A stretch of DNA of 64,000 nucleotides from Candidatus Thiocaldithrix dubininis (GTDB taxonomy: Bacteria > Pseudomonadota > Gammaproteobacteria > Thiotrichales > Thiotrichaceae), in contig CP124755.1 in assembly GCA_029972135.1 (NCBI GenBank), forward strand, positions 496,001 through 560,000, written 5' to 3'. Each line of letters starts with the position of its first letter. Positions within the stretch are counted from its first letter, which is position 1. Positions 34,996-43,671 of the stretch are shown piece after piece. Both the position numbers and the translations under genes were made by a program. Below the pieces are notes generated by a model. That model was not told where the DNA came from and did no database searches. It saw only the letters and a program-made list of their open reading frames with translations.

Positions 34996-35400
34996 ATGTA
35001 TAGCGTATTAGTGTTATGTACGGGCAATTCTTGCCGTTCGCAGATGGCTGAAGCGATTTTAAATCATGACCTTGCAGGGCAAGTGCAGGCGTTTTCCGCT
35101 GGTACAAAGCCACAACCCAACGTGGCCGAGGGTGCATTGCAGGCTTTGCAGTTAGCTTCGTTGCCGATTGAGGGTTTATATCCCAAAGATGTGGATGTCT
35201 TTACCAAGCAGCCGATTGATCTGGTTGTTACGGTTTGCAATAACGCGCAAGAGGCTTGTCCGGTATTTGTTGGTGCCGTTAAAACCCTGCATTTGCCGTT
35301 TCACGATCCACATGGCGAAGCCTTAGAAAGCTTTATACAAGTGCGGGATGAGATTCGTGCGCGTTTAGTGCCAGCCGTTAAACAAGCTTTGGGGTTGTAA
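34996..35400 (+). CDS. arsC: Arsenate reductase, thioredoxin-coupled type
   Basis: This ArsC reduces arsenate to arsenite. The 134-residue protein has the low-molecular-weight phosphatase P-loop CTGNSCRS (Cys8-Ser15) and the two relay cysteines Cys81 and Cys88 in VVTVCNNAQEACPVF, so it is the thioredoxin-dependent (Staphylococcus pI258) type and not the glutaredoxin type. It is the first gene of the arsC-acr3-arsI operon, two bases before acr3. A trxC-arsR pair at 44.3-45.1 kb could supply the thioredoxin and the repressor. Confidence 0.94.
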   Translation: MYSVLVLCTGNSCRSQMAEAILNHDLAGQVQAFSAGTKPQPNVAEGALQALQLASLPIEGLYPKDVDVFTKQPIDLVVTVCNNAQEACPVFVGAVKTLHLPFHDPHGEALESFIQVRDEIRARLVPAVKQALGL

Positions 35401-35402
35401 CC

Positions 35403-36473
35403 ATGTCGGCACAATGTGAAGTGACTGCCAACGCGCAAGCAGGTAAAGCCATTGGTTTTTTTGAGCGTTATCTTAGCGTTTGGGTTTTATTGTGTATTGG
35501 GGCAGGAATTGGCTTAGGTGCATTATGGCCTAGTCTCTTTCAAGCAATTGCCAAATTAGAAATAGCGCAAGTAAATTTGCCCGTGGCGGCTTTAATTTGG
35601 CTCATGATTATTCCCATGTTGCTGAAAATCGACTTTCAAGCCTTGCAACAGGTAAAGCAACATTGGAAGGGTATCGGCGTTACGCTATTTATTAACTGGT
35701 TGGTCAAACCGTTTTCAATGGCGTTATTGGGCTGGTTATTTATTCGCGTGTTGTTTGCCCATTGGTTGCCAGCCGAGCAAATTGATAGTTATATCGCGGG
35801 TTTAATTTTATTAGCCGCCGCGCCTTGTACCGCAATGGTATTTGTGTGGAGCAATCTATCCGACGGTGAACCGCATTTCACCTTATCGCAAGTCGCATTA
35901 AACGATGTGATTATGGTGTTTGCCTTCGCACCCTTGGTGGGCTTATTGCTGGGGATGGCTGCGATTAGTGTCCCGTGGGATACCCTATTCTTATCGGTGC
36001 TGATTTATATCGTACTGCCTGTTTTGCTTAGCCAATTCTGGCGTAAAGTGTTACTCAAGCGCGGGCAATTAGAGCGTACTTTACAAACGCTACAACCTTG
36101 GTCATTGGCGGCACTATTAAGCACATTAGTGTTGTTGTTTGGCTTTCAAGGACAACAGGTGTTAGCGCAACCGTTTGTCATTCTGTTATTGGCTGTGCCG
36201 ATTCTGATTCAGGTTTATTTCAATGCCATGTTGGCGTATGGGTTGAATCGACAATGCGGCGTAGCACATTGCGTGGCCGCACCGTCCGCCTTAATTGGCG
36301 CGAGTAATTTCTTTGAATTAGCCGTGGCCACCGCGATTGCTTTATTCGGTTTTAATTCGGGGGCAGCGTTAGCCACGGTCGTTGGCGTATTAATTGAAGT
36401 ACCTGCGATGTTGTCGGTGGTGGCTATCGTCAATCGTAGCAAAGCGTGGTACGAACAAGGTCTTAAAATTTAA
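35403..36473 (+). CDS. acr3: Arsenite efflux transporter, ACR3 family
   Basis: ACR3 exports arsenite using the proton motive force. The 356-residue protein has ten membrane helices and the family motifs LIWLMIIPMLLKIDF, GLILLAAAPCTAMVFVWSNL (with the essential Cys) and GASNFFELAVATAIALFGF. It starts two bases after arsC, so the transcript is shared. The bile-acid/sodium symporter superfamily is the wider relation, but the motifs are specific to ACR3. Confidence 0.95.
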   Translation: MSAQCEVTANAQAGKAIGFFERYLSVWVLLCIGAGIGLGALWPSLFQAIAKLEIAQVNLPVAALIWLMIIPMLLKIDFQALQQVKQHWKGIGVTLFINWLVKPFSMALLGWLFIRVLFAHWLPAEQIDSYIAGLILLAAAPCTAMVFVWSNLSDGEPHFTLSQVALNDVIMVFAFAPLVGLLLGMAAISVPWDTLFLSVLIYIVLPVLLSQFWRKVLLKRGQLERTLQTLQPWSLAALLSTLVLLFGFQGQQVLAQPFVILLLAVPILIQVYFNAMLAYGLNRQCGVAHCVAAPSALIGASNFFELAVATAIALFGFNSGAALATVVGVLIEVPAMLSVVAIVNRSKAWYEQGLKI

Positions 36474-36489
36474 CACTGGAGTTTGCCTA

Positions 36490-36999
36490 ATGAAGCGTTT
36501 TCATGTGCATGTATCTGTTGATAATCTATCGCAAAATATTGAGTTTTATAGTCAATTGTTTGGGCAGCCGCCCGCTGTGGAAAAAGCCGATTATGCTAAG
36601 TGGATGCTGGACGATCCGCGTATTAACTTTGCCATTTCCACCCGTCATACCCAGTTAGGCGTGAATCATTTCGGCTTTCAAGCGGAAAATGAGCAGGAAT
36701 TAGCCGAGCTAAAACAACGAGCACAAGCGGCAGCAGGTGATGCAGTATTAGATCAGGGGGCAACTACCTGTTGTTATGCGAAAAGTGATAAGCATTGGAC
36801 AGTCGATCCATCAGGCTTTGCGTGGGAGCATTATTTAACGATGGGTGAAATTAAAGAATTTGGCGTAGAAGCAAATGATAGTAGCGTGGCGTGTTGCGTA
36901 CCGACCGTAACATCTACTAAAAAGCCATTAAGCATTACCATTAAAGCAGAAGCAAATAAGTGTTGCTCAGGAAATAATCCTGAAAAAACATCTTGTTAA
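36490..36999 (+). CDS. arsI: ArsI-type C-As lyase (VOC superfamily)
   Basis: ArsI cleaves the carbon-arsenic bond of trivalent organoarsenicals such as MAs(III) in an oxygen- and Fe(II)-dependent reaction. The start at 36490 follows GGAG and leaves out an in-frame section within acr3. The 169-residue protein begins MKRFHVHVSVDNLSQNIEFY and has YAKWMLDDPRINFAIS, the vicinal Cys pair CCYAKSD (94-95) that binds the substrate, and metal ligands His5, His60 and Glu113. The C-terminal ~45 residues add a Cys-rich tail (VACCVPTV; NKCCSGN), which may bind arsenic. The distinction from the related CadI protein rests on the neighbours. Confidence 0.88.
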   Translation: MKRFHVHVSVDNLSQNIEFYSQLFGQPPAVEKADYAKWMLDDPRINFAISTRHTQLGVNHFGFQAENEQELAELKQRAQAAAGDAVLDQGATTCCYAKSDKHWTVDPSGFAWEHYLTMGEIKEFGVEANDSSVACCVPTVTSTKKPLSITIKAEANKCCSGNNPEKTSC

Positions 37000-37136
37000 A
37001 CGGCAAAGTTTAACACTGATTCAGGTAGTGGAAGAGAAATAAACACCTTTAGAAAAATCTGATTAATATTTGAGCTAAACCTAAAAAATTGATGCGCCTT
37101 ATCAAATAAATCTAGTGTGGTTTTGATAATTCTGCT

Positions 37137-37162
37137 TAACTCCCTTAATAAAGAGGGAGTTA
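37137..37162 (+). terminator. Hairpin after the ars operon
   Basis: The perfect 9-bp stem TAACTCCCT/AGGGAGTTA with an eight-base loop lies 137 bases after arsI and 70 bases before the next start. No T-run follows, so its role is uncertain. Confidence 0.4.
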
Positions 37163-37231
37163 GCGGCTCAAGGAAAGAGCGAGCACGTTGCTAATTGGAC
37201 ATAGTGACAGTCTTAGGAGGATGAGCCATAT

Positions 37232-37810
37232 ATGAATACAATTTTTATAAAAACAGATAAGGGTCGGACTGAAGTAGATTTAAAAGCGGGCGGTTTGTCT
37301 GCAATTGAGCGCCGAGTATTAATTTATATTGATGGCAAACGCACGATTGAAGAGTTGCGTGCCTTACCTAAAATTGATGATATTCAAGGTGTTATTCAAA
37401 ATTTACTACAGCAAGGTTATATCGCAGCTAATCAAGCTATTAATACATCGGTGTTGCAAACACCTAAACCCACTACCACAACTTCATTGTTAGGCGGTGG
37501 TTTATTTGGGAGTAAAGCCGAAACAAACCCAATGCCTAGCGCTACGCCAACCTCAACTACTAAATTTCGTCCCTTATTAAGTGAAACGGATGTTAGCAAG
37601 TTGCCAATGGCGAAGAACTTTATGGCGAATACCTTACGGCATTTTGTAGGGGCGTTTGCGGTTTCTGGTTTAACAGACCGTATTCAGCAAGCAAATACGC
37701 ACGGAGATTTGCGAGTGTTGTTTGATGAGTGGTCGGAAACGATTAGTTCTACACGACAAGGGCGTGCTGAAAGCGAGAAGCTACGTAAGCAATTGCTAGA
37801 GATTATTTAA
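37232..37810 (+). CDS. Predicted winged-helix-like protein, first gene of the GTPase/HD-GYP locus
   Basis: The 192-residue protein has an N-terminal ~70-residue domain (FIKTDKGRTEVDLKAGGLSA to VIQNLLQQGYIAA) that reads like a winged-helix module found in several proteobacterial signalling proteins. A low-complexity Thr/Pro/Gly linker follows, then a helical C-terminal ~75 residues (LPMAKNFMANTLRHFVGAF; DLRVLFDEWSETISSTRQGR). No enzymatic motif is visible. AGGAGG lies 11 bases before the ATG; the spacing is long. It begins a run of six same-strand genes and probably belongs to their regulation or assembly, but 128 bases separate it from the next gene. Confidence 0.7.
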   Translation: MNTIFIKTDKGRTEVDLKAGGLSAIERRVLIYIDGKRTIEELRALPKIDDIQGVIQNLLQQGYIAANQAINTSVLQTPKPTTTTSLLGGGLFGSKAETNPMPSATPTSTTKFRPLLSETDVSKLPMAKNFMANTLRHFVGAFAVSGLTDRIQQANTHGDLRVLFDEWSETISSTRQGRAESEKLRKQLLEII

Positions 37811-37938
37811 CAGGTGGCTATAAGCGATGTTTTAAGCATTGCTTATAGGTTAGCCCTTCTGTCTGGAAAATTGGTAAATTTTAAAGCAGCTTGTTAGGGT
37901 AGTTTTACCATACAAATAATAAGAATAGATCAAAGACT

Positions 37939-38517
37939 ATGACTAACCCCACACTTGATAGCCAAGCGGCTATACCGCCATTAGCTAATACTAATAGTTT
38001 TGCTCAAGCTACAGTAAGCCCCGAATTTGATGAGTCGCTAACCGAAAAAAATCTGGATATGGTGCGTAATATCCTATTCGGTGAGCAAGCCCGCGAAACT
38101 GAAAAACGGCAGATTATGTTAGAGCGTTTTGTCAAAGTTTGGACGAGTTCCATTCGTGAGGAAATGCGTAAAAATCTGGATGCGTTGCAATCTGAAGTGC
38201 GCTTATTGAAAGATTTGCTGGCCGAAGAGAACAAAGCACGTTTAGGCGATATTGCACAAACCCGCGAGCGTTTTATTCAAATTGGTCGCACTTTGGAAGA
38301 AATGAGCCGCCGCCAAAACTTGGGTCAAGAAGAGCTGCATCAGCGCTTAACCCAAGAAGTCGCTCAGTTAAAACAAGATTTATTACAACAACGCCAAGAC
38401 CTGCTGACGCAAACGAAAGTGGCGATTGAGCAGTTAAAACACGATAAAGCAGACCGTCAGGCAATTGCGAGCTTATTAGGCGATATGGCTAAGCAATTGT
38501 CTGGAGAGTTAGGTTAA
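37939..38517 (+). CDS. Cytoplasmic coiled-coil protein
   Basis: The 192-residue protein has a disordered N terminus followed by ~140 residues of charged heptads (FVKVWTSSIREEMRKNLDAL; LLKDLLAEENKARLGDIAQT; QELHQRLTQEV-type repeats) that read as continuous coiled coil. There is no membrane helix. It ends six bases before the OmpA-like membrane protein gene, so it is almost certainly cotranslated. It probably forms a scaffold or adaptor between the cytoplasmic part of that membrane protein and the GTPase, but this is inference from gene order. Confidence 0.75.
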   Translation: MTNPTLDSQAAIPPLANTNSFAQATVSPEFDESLTEKNLDMVRNILFGEQARETEKRQIMLERFVKVWTSSIREEMRKNLDALQSEVRLLKDLLAEENKARLGDIAQTRERFIQIGRTLEEMSRRQNLGQEELHQRLTQEVAQLKQDLLQQRQDLLTQTKVAIEQLKHDKADRQAIASLLGDMAKQLSGELG

Positions 38518-38523
38518 TGCCAG

Positions 38524-40212
38524 ATGGCGGGCGCTCAAGAGATTGCGCAGCTTCGCCAGTTATTGCTGGGTAAAGATTATGATTTTCTGCTGACCTTAAA
38601 GCAGCAATTTGAAAATTCCGAGCAATACAGTGCCAGTGTCGCTTCTGTCATTACAGAAGCGCTGAAGCTACGCGCTCGGCAAGATAATTCCTTAGCAGAA
38701 GTGCTTGCGCCTACGGTGGAGCAAGCCTTAAGCCAGTCAATCTATGAAAATCCCCAACATTTGGCTGATGTATTGTATCCGGTGATGGGACCGGCGATTC
38801 GCAAGTCCATTAATGAAACTCTCAGCGAAGCCTTAGGCACATTTAACCAATTACTAGAACAAAGCTTATCGTTTAGAGCCTTGCGTTGGCGCTTCGATGC
38901 ATGGCGCACTGGGCGTAGTTATTCTGAAATTGCGTTAATGCGTACCTTGGTTTACCAAGTCGAACAAGTGTTTTTAATTCATCGGCATAGCAGTTTATTG
39001 TTAGGGCATGTAGTGGCAGACAATGCGATGAGCAATGACCCTGATATGGTTTCCAGTATGTTAAGCGCGATTCAGGATTTCATTGCTGATTCGTTTCATG
39101 TTCAGCAAGAAGAACATTTACGCACCTTAAGCTTGGGTGATTTAACCGTATTGGTAGAACATGGCCCGTATGCGGTTATGGCATTAGTGGTACGTGGTAA
39201 TAGCCCCAGTGAACTACGCAGCTCTTTGGTGGAAGTTTTGGAAAATATTCACCGCCAATATGCACAAGCTCTAAAAGCCTATAACGGGGATAATGGCGCA
39301 TTTAGTACAGTAAGTCATGAGTTAAGTCGTTGTTTAAAGGTTCAACGGCAAGTGCACAGCACACAAAAACCGTGGTTAGCTTATGGCGCATTACTTAGCC
39401 TTGGCGTGGGCTTGGCTTACTGGGCATATCACTATTATAACTTTCAGCAATGGCAACAAGCGGTCATACAAGCTACTAAAAATTTACCCGGTATTGCCTT
39501 ATTAGAAAGCGAAGTGGTGGATGATCAATTTGTTTTAAAAGGCTTACAAGACCCTTTAGTTGCTTCACCTTTAAGCCAATTATCTGCTGACTTACAAGCA
39601 GCTTATCCCCTGCAATGGCAAGCTAAACCGTATTTATCTATGGATGAAAGCTTAGTCTTGCAACGCGCGCAATACATACTTAAGCCACCCGCTACAGTTA
39701 CATTATCTTTAAATCAAGGCGTTTTAAGCTTACAAGGGCAGGCAGAACAATCATGGCTTACTGAAGCACAACAGCGTTATAGTGGGGTTACGGGAATTAA
39801 TGCGCTGGATATACAAGCCTTGCAATTAACAGATAGCGAGGCATTGAATTTACAGCGCTTAAGCCAAGCGATTGTTAATAGCCCTTATAATTTTGCCCTA
39901 GCATCGGCGGAAATTGATAGCCAACAAGCCAATATTGCGCAATTAAGTAAAACCATTTTGGCATTGCTGAACGCCGCGCATAAACGCCGCCAATTTGTGC
40001 AAATTAAGCTGATTGGTAATACCGATTTAACCGGTTCAGATGCATTTAATACCAGTTTAGCCTTGCAACGTGCGCAAAATATGCGCAATATATTAGTAGC
40101 AGCAGGCGTTCCTGCCTTTTGTATGGTGGCATATGGGGCAGGGCAACAGGGCTTACCGTCTACTACTATAAAGAACGAGCGAAGCGTTAGCTATCAGGTA
40201 GATCTTTATTAA
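38524..40212 (+). CDS. Single-pass membrane protein with a large cytoplasmic domain and a periplasmic OmpA-like domain
   Basis: The 562 residues divide into a ~280-residue cytoplasmic helical domain (DVLYPVMGPAIRKSINETLS; LVYQVEQVFLIHRHSSLLLG; SAIQDFIADSFHVQQEEHL), one membrane helix (about 284-304), a BON-like beta/alpha section (LPGIALLESEVVDDQFVLKG) and a C-terminal OmpA-like domain (about 460-562; QIKLIGNTDLTGSDAFNTSL). This would span from the cytoplasm to the peptidoglycan. I recall similar uncharacterised proteins in cyanobacteria and large sulfur bacteria, also beside small GTPase genes. A GTPase gene follows after 14 bases. Confidence 0.82.
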   Translation: MAGAQEIAQLRQLLLGKDYDFLLTLKQQFENSEQYSASVASVITEALKLRARQDNSLAEVLAPTVEQALSQSIYENPQHLADVLYPVMGPAIRKSINETLSEALGTFNQLLEQSLSFRALRWRFDAWRTGRSYSEIALMRTLVYQVEQVFLIHRHSSLLLGHVVADNAMSNDPDMVSSMLSAIQDFIADSFHVQQEEHLRTLSLGDLTVLVEHGPYAVMALVVRGNSPSELRSSLVEVLENIHRQYAQALKAYNGDNGAFSTVSHELSRCLKVQRQVHSTQKPWLAYGALLSLGVGLAYWAYHYYNFQQWQQAVIQATKNLPGIALLESEVVDDQFVLKGLQDPLVASPLSQLSADLQAAYPLQWQAKPYLSMDESLVLQRAQYILKPPATVTLSLNQGVLSLQGQAEQSWLTEAQQRYSGVTGINALDIQALQLTDSEALNLQRLSQAIVNSPYNFALASAEIDSQQANIAQLSKTILALLNAAHKRRQFVQIKLIGNTDLTGSDAFNTSLALQRAQNMRNILVAAGVPAFCMVAYGAGQQGLPSTTIKNERSVSYQVDLY

Positions 40213-40226
40213 TAATAAAAACAAGC

Positions 40227-40742
40227 GTGGGGCATCATGTGATTCAAAAAAAGATTTGTCTACTTGGGTCTTTCTCAGTTGGCAAAACTAGCCTGATTAG
40301 TCGCTATGTCAATAGTCTCTTTTCTGAAAAATACCTAACCACGGTCGGCGTTAAAATTGATAAAAAACTGTTAAACGTCGCAGGGCAAGATTTAATGCTA
40401 ATGATTTGGGATATTGCGGGTGAAGACGATTTTTCGAGTATTCGTGAAAGCTATTTAAAAGGCTTGGCGGGCTATGTCATTGTCATGGATGGTACACGCC
40501 TTAATTCCTATTACGGTGGCATTAAAATCTATGAGCGGGTACGCGCCTTAAACGGTGAAATTCCAGTAGTGTTTGCGGTGAATAAATCAGATTTGAAAGC
40601 CGAATGGCAATTAGAAGCCGCGCATTTAAAACAATTAGATCAATACGGTTATCCCGTATTAGAAACCAGTGCGAAACTGGATAGTGGGGTCGACACAATG
40701 TTTATTAGTTTAGCAACTCAATTAATGGTGCAGCATGGATAA
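40227..40742 (+). CDS. Rab-like small GTPase
   Basis: The 171-residue protein is a stand-alone Ras-superfamily GTPase. Motifs, numbered from the GTG at 40227, are G1 GSFSVGKT (14-21), G2 TTVGVKI (Thr38/39), G3 WDIAGED (61-67), G4 NKSD (119-122) and G5 ETSAK (146-150). The residue that is the catalytic Gln61 in Ras is Glu here (DIAGE), suggesting altered intrinsic hydrolysis or dependence on a partner. There is no C-terminal lipidation Cys. A second in-frame GTG at 40239 is an equally good start. It lies 14 bases after the OmpA-like gene and overlaps the HD-GYP gene by eight bases. Confidence 0.88.
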   Translation: MGHHVIQKKICLLGSFSVGKTSLISRYVNSLFSEKYLTTVGVKIDKKLLNVAGQDLMLMIWDIAGEDDFSSIRESYLKGLAGYVIVMDGTRLNSYYGGIKIYERVRALNGEIPVVFAVNKSDLKAEWQLEAAHLKQLDQYGYPVLETSAKLDSGVDTMFISLATQLMVQHG

Positions 40743-41793
40743 TTTACTGGCATCTATTTATGCGTCGTTAAATATTGTGGTATTTATTCGGGAAGCAGCG
40801 GGGCAGTTTAAATTATATTCCAGCGAATTACCGGATTGGTTGGTATTTTTTACGGGGCATTCGACGGTTAAAACCCAGTATCATTTAGAGGATATTTTTC
40901 CTTATCTAAGCTGCTTTATGGATGAAGCCGAAGCGCATTGGCAAGTAAAAAGCCAGAAAAGCCTCAGCTCCGGTTTTTGGATTGAAACGGATCATCTAGG
41001 CAATGAATTAGCTTTAGAAGCCAGTGCTTTATGGGTTAATGAGCAGCCCGTATTATTAGTCCAGCATTTGGGTGAAAAATATCGGCAAGAAGTGCAGCGT
41101 TTACAGCACATTCGCGAAGGCTTATTAACCCAAGAAAAGCTAGAAAATGAGGTGCAAAAGCGCACCTTGAAAATTCGTCAACGTGAAGAAGAAATTGCTA
41201 TTAAATTGGTGAGTTTAACCAGTTATCGCGACGAAGAAACGGGTGCACATGTACGGCGTATTGGTTTATATGCGGCGGCAATGGCGAAAGCGTTAGGTTG
41301 GTCAACCCAACAAATTGACGATATTCGGTTGGCTGCGCCCATGCATGATATAGGCAAAATTGGCATTCCAGACCGTGTGTTATTAAAAGCCGGAAAGCTA
41401 ACCGATAATGAATTTGAGGTTATGAAACGGCATACTGAAATTGGCGCAAAGATGCTAGAAGGCTCAAAAATCCCCGCTTTGGATATGGCGGCAGAAATTG
41501 CCTTGTGTCATCACGAAAAATGGGACGGTTCGGGTTATCCGCGTGAATTAGTTGCAGAAGAAATTCCCATTTCGGCACGTATTACCAGCATTGTGGATAT
41601 TTATGATGCATTGGTACATGAGCGGGTTTATAAGAAGGCTATCGGCGAAAAAGAAGCGATTACACTTATGCAATCTATGGCAGGTCGGCATTTAGACCCT
41701 AAACTCTTAGAAGTGTTTATGGAATTATTGCCAGTGATGCGCCGCATTCGCAATGAAGTGCATGAACTCGGTGATTTAATTGTCTGTCCTTAA
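40735..41793 (+). CDS. HD-GYP domain protein, probable cyclic-di-GMP phosphodiesterase
   Basis: The 352-residue protein has an N-terminal ~115-residue PAS-like sensor (LNIVVFIREAAGQFKLYSSE), a coiled-coil linker (about 115-155) and an HD-GYP domain. Catalytic motifs are intact: His172 in TGAHVRRI, HD at 204-205 (MHDIGKIG), HHEKWDGSGYP at 259-269 with the GYP at 267-269, and DIYDALVHERVYK. Such domains hydrolyse c-di-GMP. The start overlaps the GTPase gene by eight bases, which ties the two in translation and suggests that GTPase state and c-di-GMP turnover are linked. Confidence 0.92.
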   Translation: MDNLLASIYASLNIVVFIREAAGQFKLYSSELPDWLVFFTGHSTVKTQYHLEDIFPYLSCFMDEAEAHWQVKSQKSLSSGFWIETDHLGNELALEASALWVNEQPVLLVQHLGEKYRQEVQRLQHIREGLLTQEKLENEVQKRTLKIRQREEEIAIKLVSLTSYRDEETGAHVRRIGLYAAAMAKALGWSTQQIDDIRLAAPMHDIGKIGIPDRVLLKAGKLTDNEFEVMKRHTEIGAKMLEGSKIPALDMAAEIALCHHEKWDGSGYPRELVAEEIPISARITSIVDIYDALVHERVYKKAIGEKEAITLMQSMAGRHLDPKLLEVFMELLPVMRRIRNEVHELGDLIVCP

Positions 41794-41804
41794 GAGAAAG
41801 CCGA

Positions 41805-42131
41805 ATGTCAGTTGCCATGAGTTATGAATTAATGATTACGCTGAATGAGCCTTGGATTGTGATCAAACAACATCAGCACGAACTGCGTTGTTTGGTGCAT
41901 CAAGATCATTATGTGCAGCGTTTGATTTGCGAATTTAGCGTAAAGAATCAGCCCTTAAGCGCCTCGGTTAGCGCGTTAGAACGTAAGCAAGCCCATTTTG
42001 TAAAACGCATGGCGTCTTTTATCGGTGCTTATGTCCGTGTCAAAGATACCTTGGATTTAGAAGCCGATTTAGCGCGAGTGATCCAAACCCAACTGCGTTC
42101 GGCTAACAATAGCGCAAATACTAGGCTATAA
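41805..42131 (+). CDS. Small hypothetical protein at the end of the GTPase/HD-GYP locus
   Basis: The 108-residue protein, with a start at 41805 or the Met at 41817, has no recognisable domain, signal or membrane helix. It reads as a beta-rich N-terminal half (YELMITLNEPWIVIKQHQHE) followed by a helical C-terminal half (SVSALERKQAHFVKRMAS). It begins 11 bases after the HD-GYP gene and ends in a 103-base convergent overlap with msrQ, which is unusually long. Coding status is supported mainly by spacing within the cluster. Confidence 0.55.
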   Translation: MSVAMSYELMITLNEPWIVIKQHQHELRCLVHQDHYVQRLICEFSVKNQPLSASVSALERKQAHFVKRMASFIGAYVRVKDTLDLEADLARVIQTQLRSANNSANTRL

Positions 42132-42670
42132 ATCAACGGCTCAGTATTCCGCGCTTTGCTATCGGCTAACCACCAGAAATGCAGCAAGGCTAAGCCAGTC
42201 AAGGGGTAAATCAGATAATGTAAGCGTTGCCAATGTCTACCCAAACGGCGCATAGCGGCTTTAGTTGAGGTTAGCGCCAGCGGTATCATACATAAAAACG
42301 CAAAGACACCTGCTGTAATAAACGGGCGCTCGAGTATGTCTAAGCCAATTTCTGCCCAATCAAAAAATTGATCTAAGCCGATATAACTCAAAACATGCAA
42401 GCTGGCGTAAAAGAACGCAAATAAGCCCAGCATACGGCGTAATTTAAGCAATTGCGCCCAGTGTAATAAGCGGCGCAGCGTGGAAATGCTTAAAGTAATC
42501 AGCAAAAAGCGTAACGTCCAGTCGCCTAGGTCGCGGGTAATCGCTTCGATAGGGTTTGCACCCAAAGCATTCGCCCAAACTGCCCACGCCAAATACAGTG
42601 CAGGCAGTAAGGCTAAGCCAAACACTAACGGCTTAACGTAATGACTGAAATAGGTTTTAGCTATTTGCAT
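42029..42670 (-). CDS. msrQ: MsrQ, heme-binding membrane subunit of the periplasmic methionine sulfoxide reductase
   Basis: MsrQ passes quinol- or flavin-derived electrons to MsrP. The 213-residue protein has about six membrane helices and the ferric-reductase-like pattern of the family (LGDWTLRFLLITLSISTLRR; ASLHVLSYIGLDQ; RRLGRHWQRLHYLIYPLTGL) with heme-ligand His residues. Its start overlaps the msrP stop by one base, the usual msrPQ arrangement. The C terminus overlaps the convergent small gene by 103 bases. Confidence 0.93.
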   Translation of the reverse strand: MQIAKTYFSHYVKPLVFGLALLPALYLAWAVWANALGANPIEAITRDLGDWTLRFLLITLSISTLRRLLHWAQLLKLRRMLGLFAFFYASLHVLSYIGLDQFFDWAEIGLDILERPFITAGVFAFLCMIPLALTSTKAAMRRLGRHWQRLHYLIYPLTGLALLHFWWLADSKARNTEPLIYSLVFALLLAERSWVWITRAKSASKSKVSLTRT

Positions 42671-43566
42671 TAGAAGTTTTCGCTTAAATCCATACCAGTA
42701 TATAAATGGGCAACTTGATCAGCATATCCGTTAAAGGCTTGTGTATCGCGTTTACGGAACTCGCCGATGCGCCGTTCTTTACGCTGACTCCACCGCGGAT
42801 GCGAAACAGCAGGGTTCACATTCGCATAAAAGCCGTATTCATCCGGTACTTCTGCCATCCAAGTCGAAACAGGCATTTTTTCAACAAAACTCATCCGCAC
42901 AATTGACTTCGCGCTTTTAAAACCGTATTTCCACGGTACAACCAAACGCAATGCTGCGCCATTTTGCCCCAACAAAGGCTTGTTATATAAACCCGTCGCC
43001 AGCAACGTAAGCGGGTGCATGGCTTCATCTATGCGTAAGCCTTCGGTATACGGCCAATCAAACGCTCGACGCTTTTGTGCAGGCATTTGTGTGGGATCAT
43101 ACAACGACTCGAATTTTACAAATTTAGCCTTAGACATGGGGGCAAAGCGTTGCAGAAATTTGCCTAATGGGAAACCTTGCCACGGAATAACCATGCTCCA
43201 ACCTTCCACACAACGCAGGCTATAAATGCGTTCTTCAGGCGGATACAGCTTTAAAATATCGGCTAAATCCAGTTTACCCGGCTTGGCGCACTCACCGTCA
43301 ACGGTTACTTCCCAGGGGCTGGTTTTAATCAAATGTCCCAATTCTGCGGGGGCGTCCTTGCCTACGCCTAACTCAATGAAATTATTGTAGCTGGTAATGT
43401 CTTTATAATCGCTTAGCTCATCTTTGGGAGCAGCCAAAGCTGTGCCTAAACCCGTACCCCATAAACTTAAACCGCCGAGTGTTTTTAAAAACTGCCGCCG
43501 CTGTTGATACAAACGGTAATCCGTCACGTCTTGTTCGGTCAATAATGCAGGTTTTTTAATTAACAT
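42670..43566 (-). CDS. msrP: MsrP, periplasmic molybdenum methionine sulfoxide reductase catalytic subunit
   Basis: MsrP repairs oxidised methionines in periplasmic proteins. The 298-residue protein has a twin-arginine signal ([17 protein letters not shown], Arg23/Arg24), needed because it is exported folded with its molybdopterin cofactor. The sulfite-oxidase fold signature with the Mo-binding Cys119 ([20 protein letters not shown]) is intact, and the C-terminal [13 protein letters not shown] segment is present. It forms an operon with msrQ. Cofactor maturation would need Mog, encoded at 28 kb. Confidence 0.95.
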   Translation of the reverse strand: MLIKKPALLTEQDVTDYRLYQQRRQFLKTLGGLSLWGTGLGTALAAPKDELSDYKDITSYNNFIELGVGKDAPAELGHLIKTSPWEVTVDGECAKPGKLDLADILKLYPPEERIYSLRCVEGWSMVIPWQGFPLGKFLQRFAPMSKAKFVKFESLYDPTQMPAQKRRAFDWPYTEGLRIDEAMHPLTLLATGLYNKPLLGQNGAALRLVVPWKYGFKSAKSIVRMSFVEKMPVSTWMAEVPDEYGFYANVNPAVSHPRWSQRKERRIGEFRKRDTQAFNGYADQVAHLYTGMDLSENF

Positions 43567-43671
43567 GGTCTAACCCTCCGATAGATGCTTATTAGCCTAC
43601 AAAACTGCCGCACATGGCAAGTTTTGGGTATAGAATTAAGCCTATTGCGATGAAGAATAAGGGAATAGCTC

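Noticed and set aside
37221-37235. Four-codon mini-frame (ATG AGC CAT ATA TGA) overlapping the start of the winged-helix-like gene
   Set aside because: The ribosome site directly abuts its ATG, leaving no spacing, so it is unlikely to be translated; it could only matter as a leader if shown experimentally.
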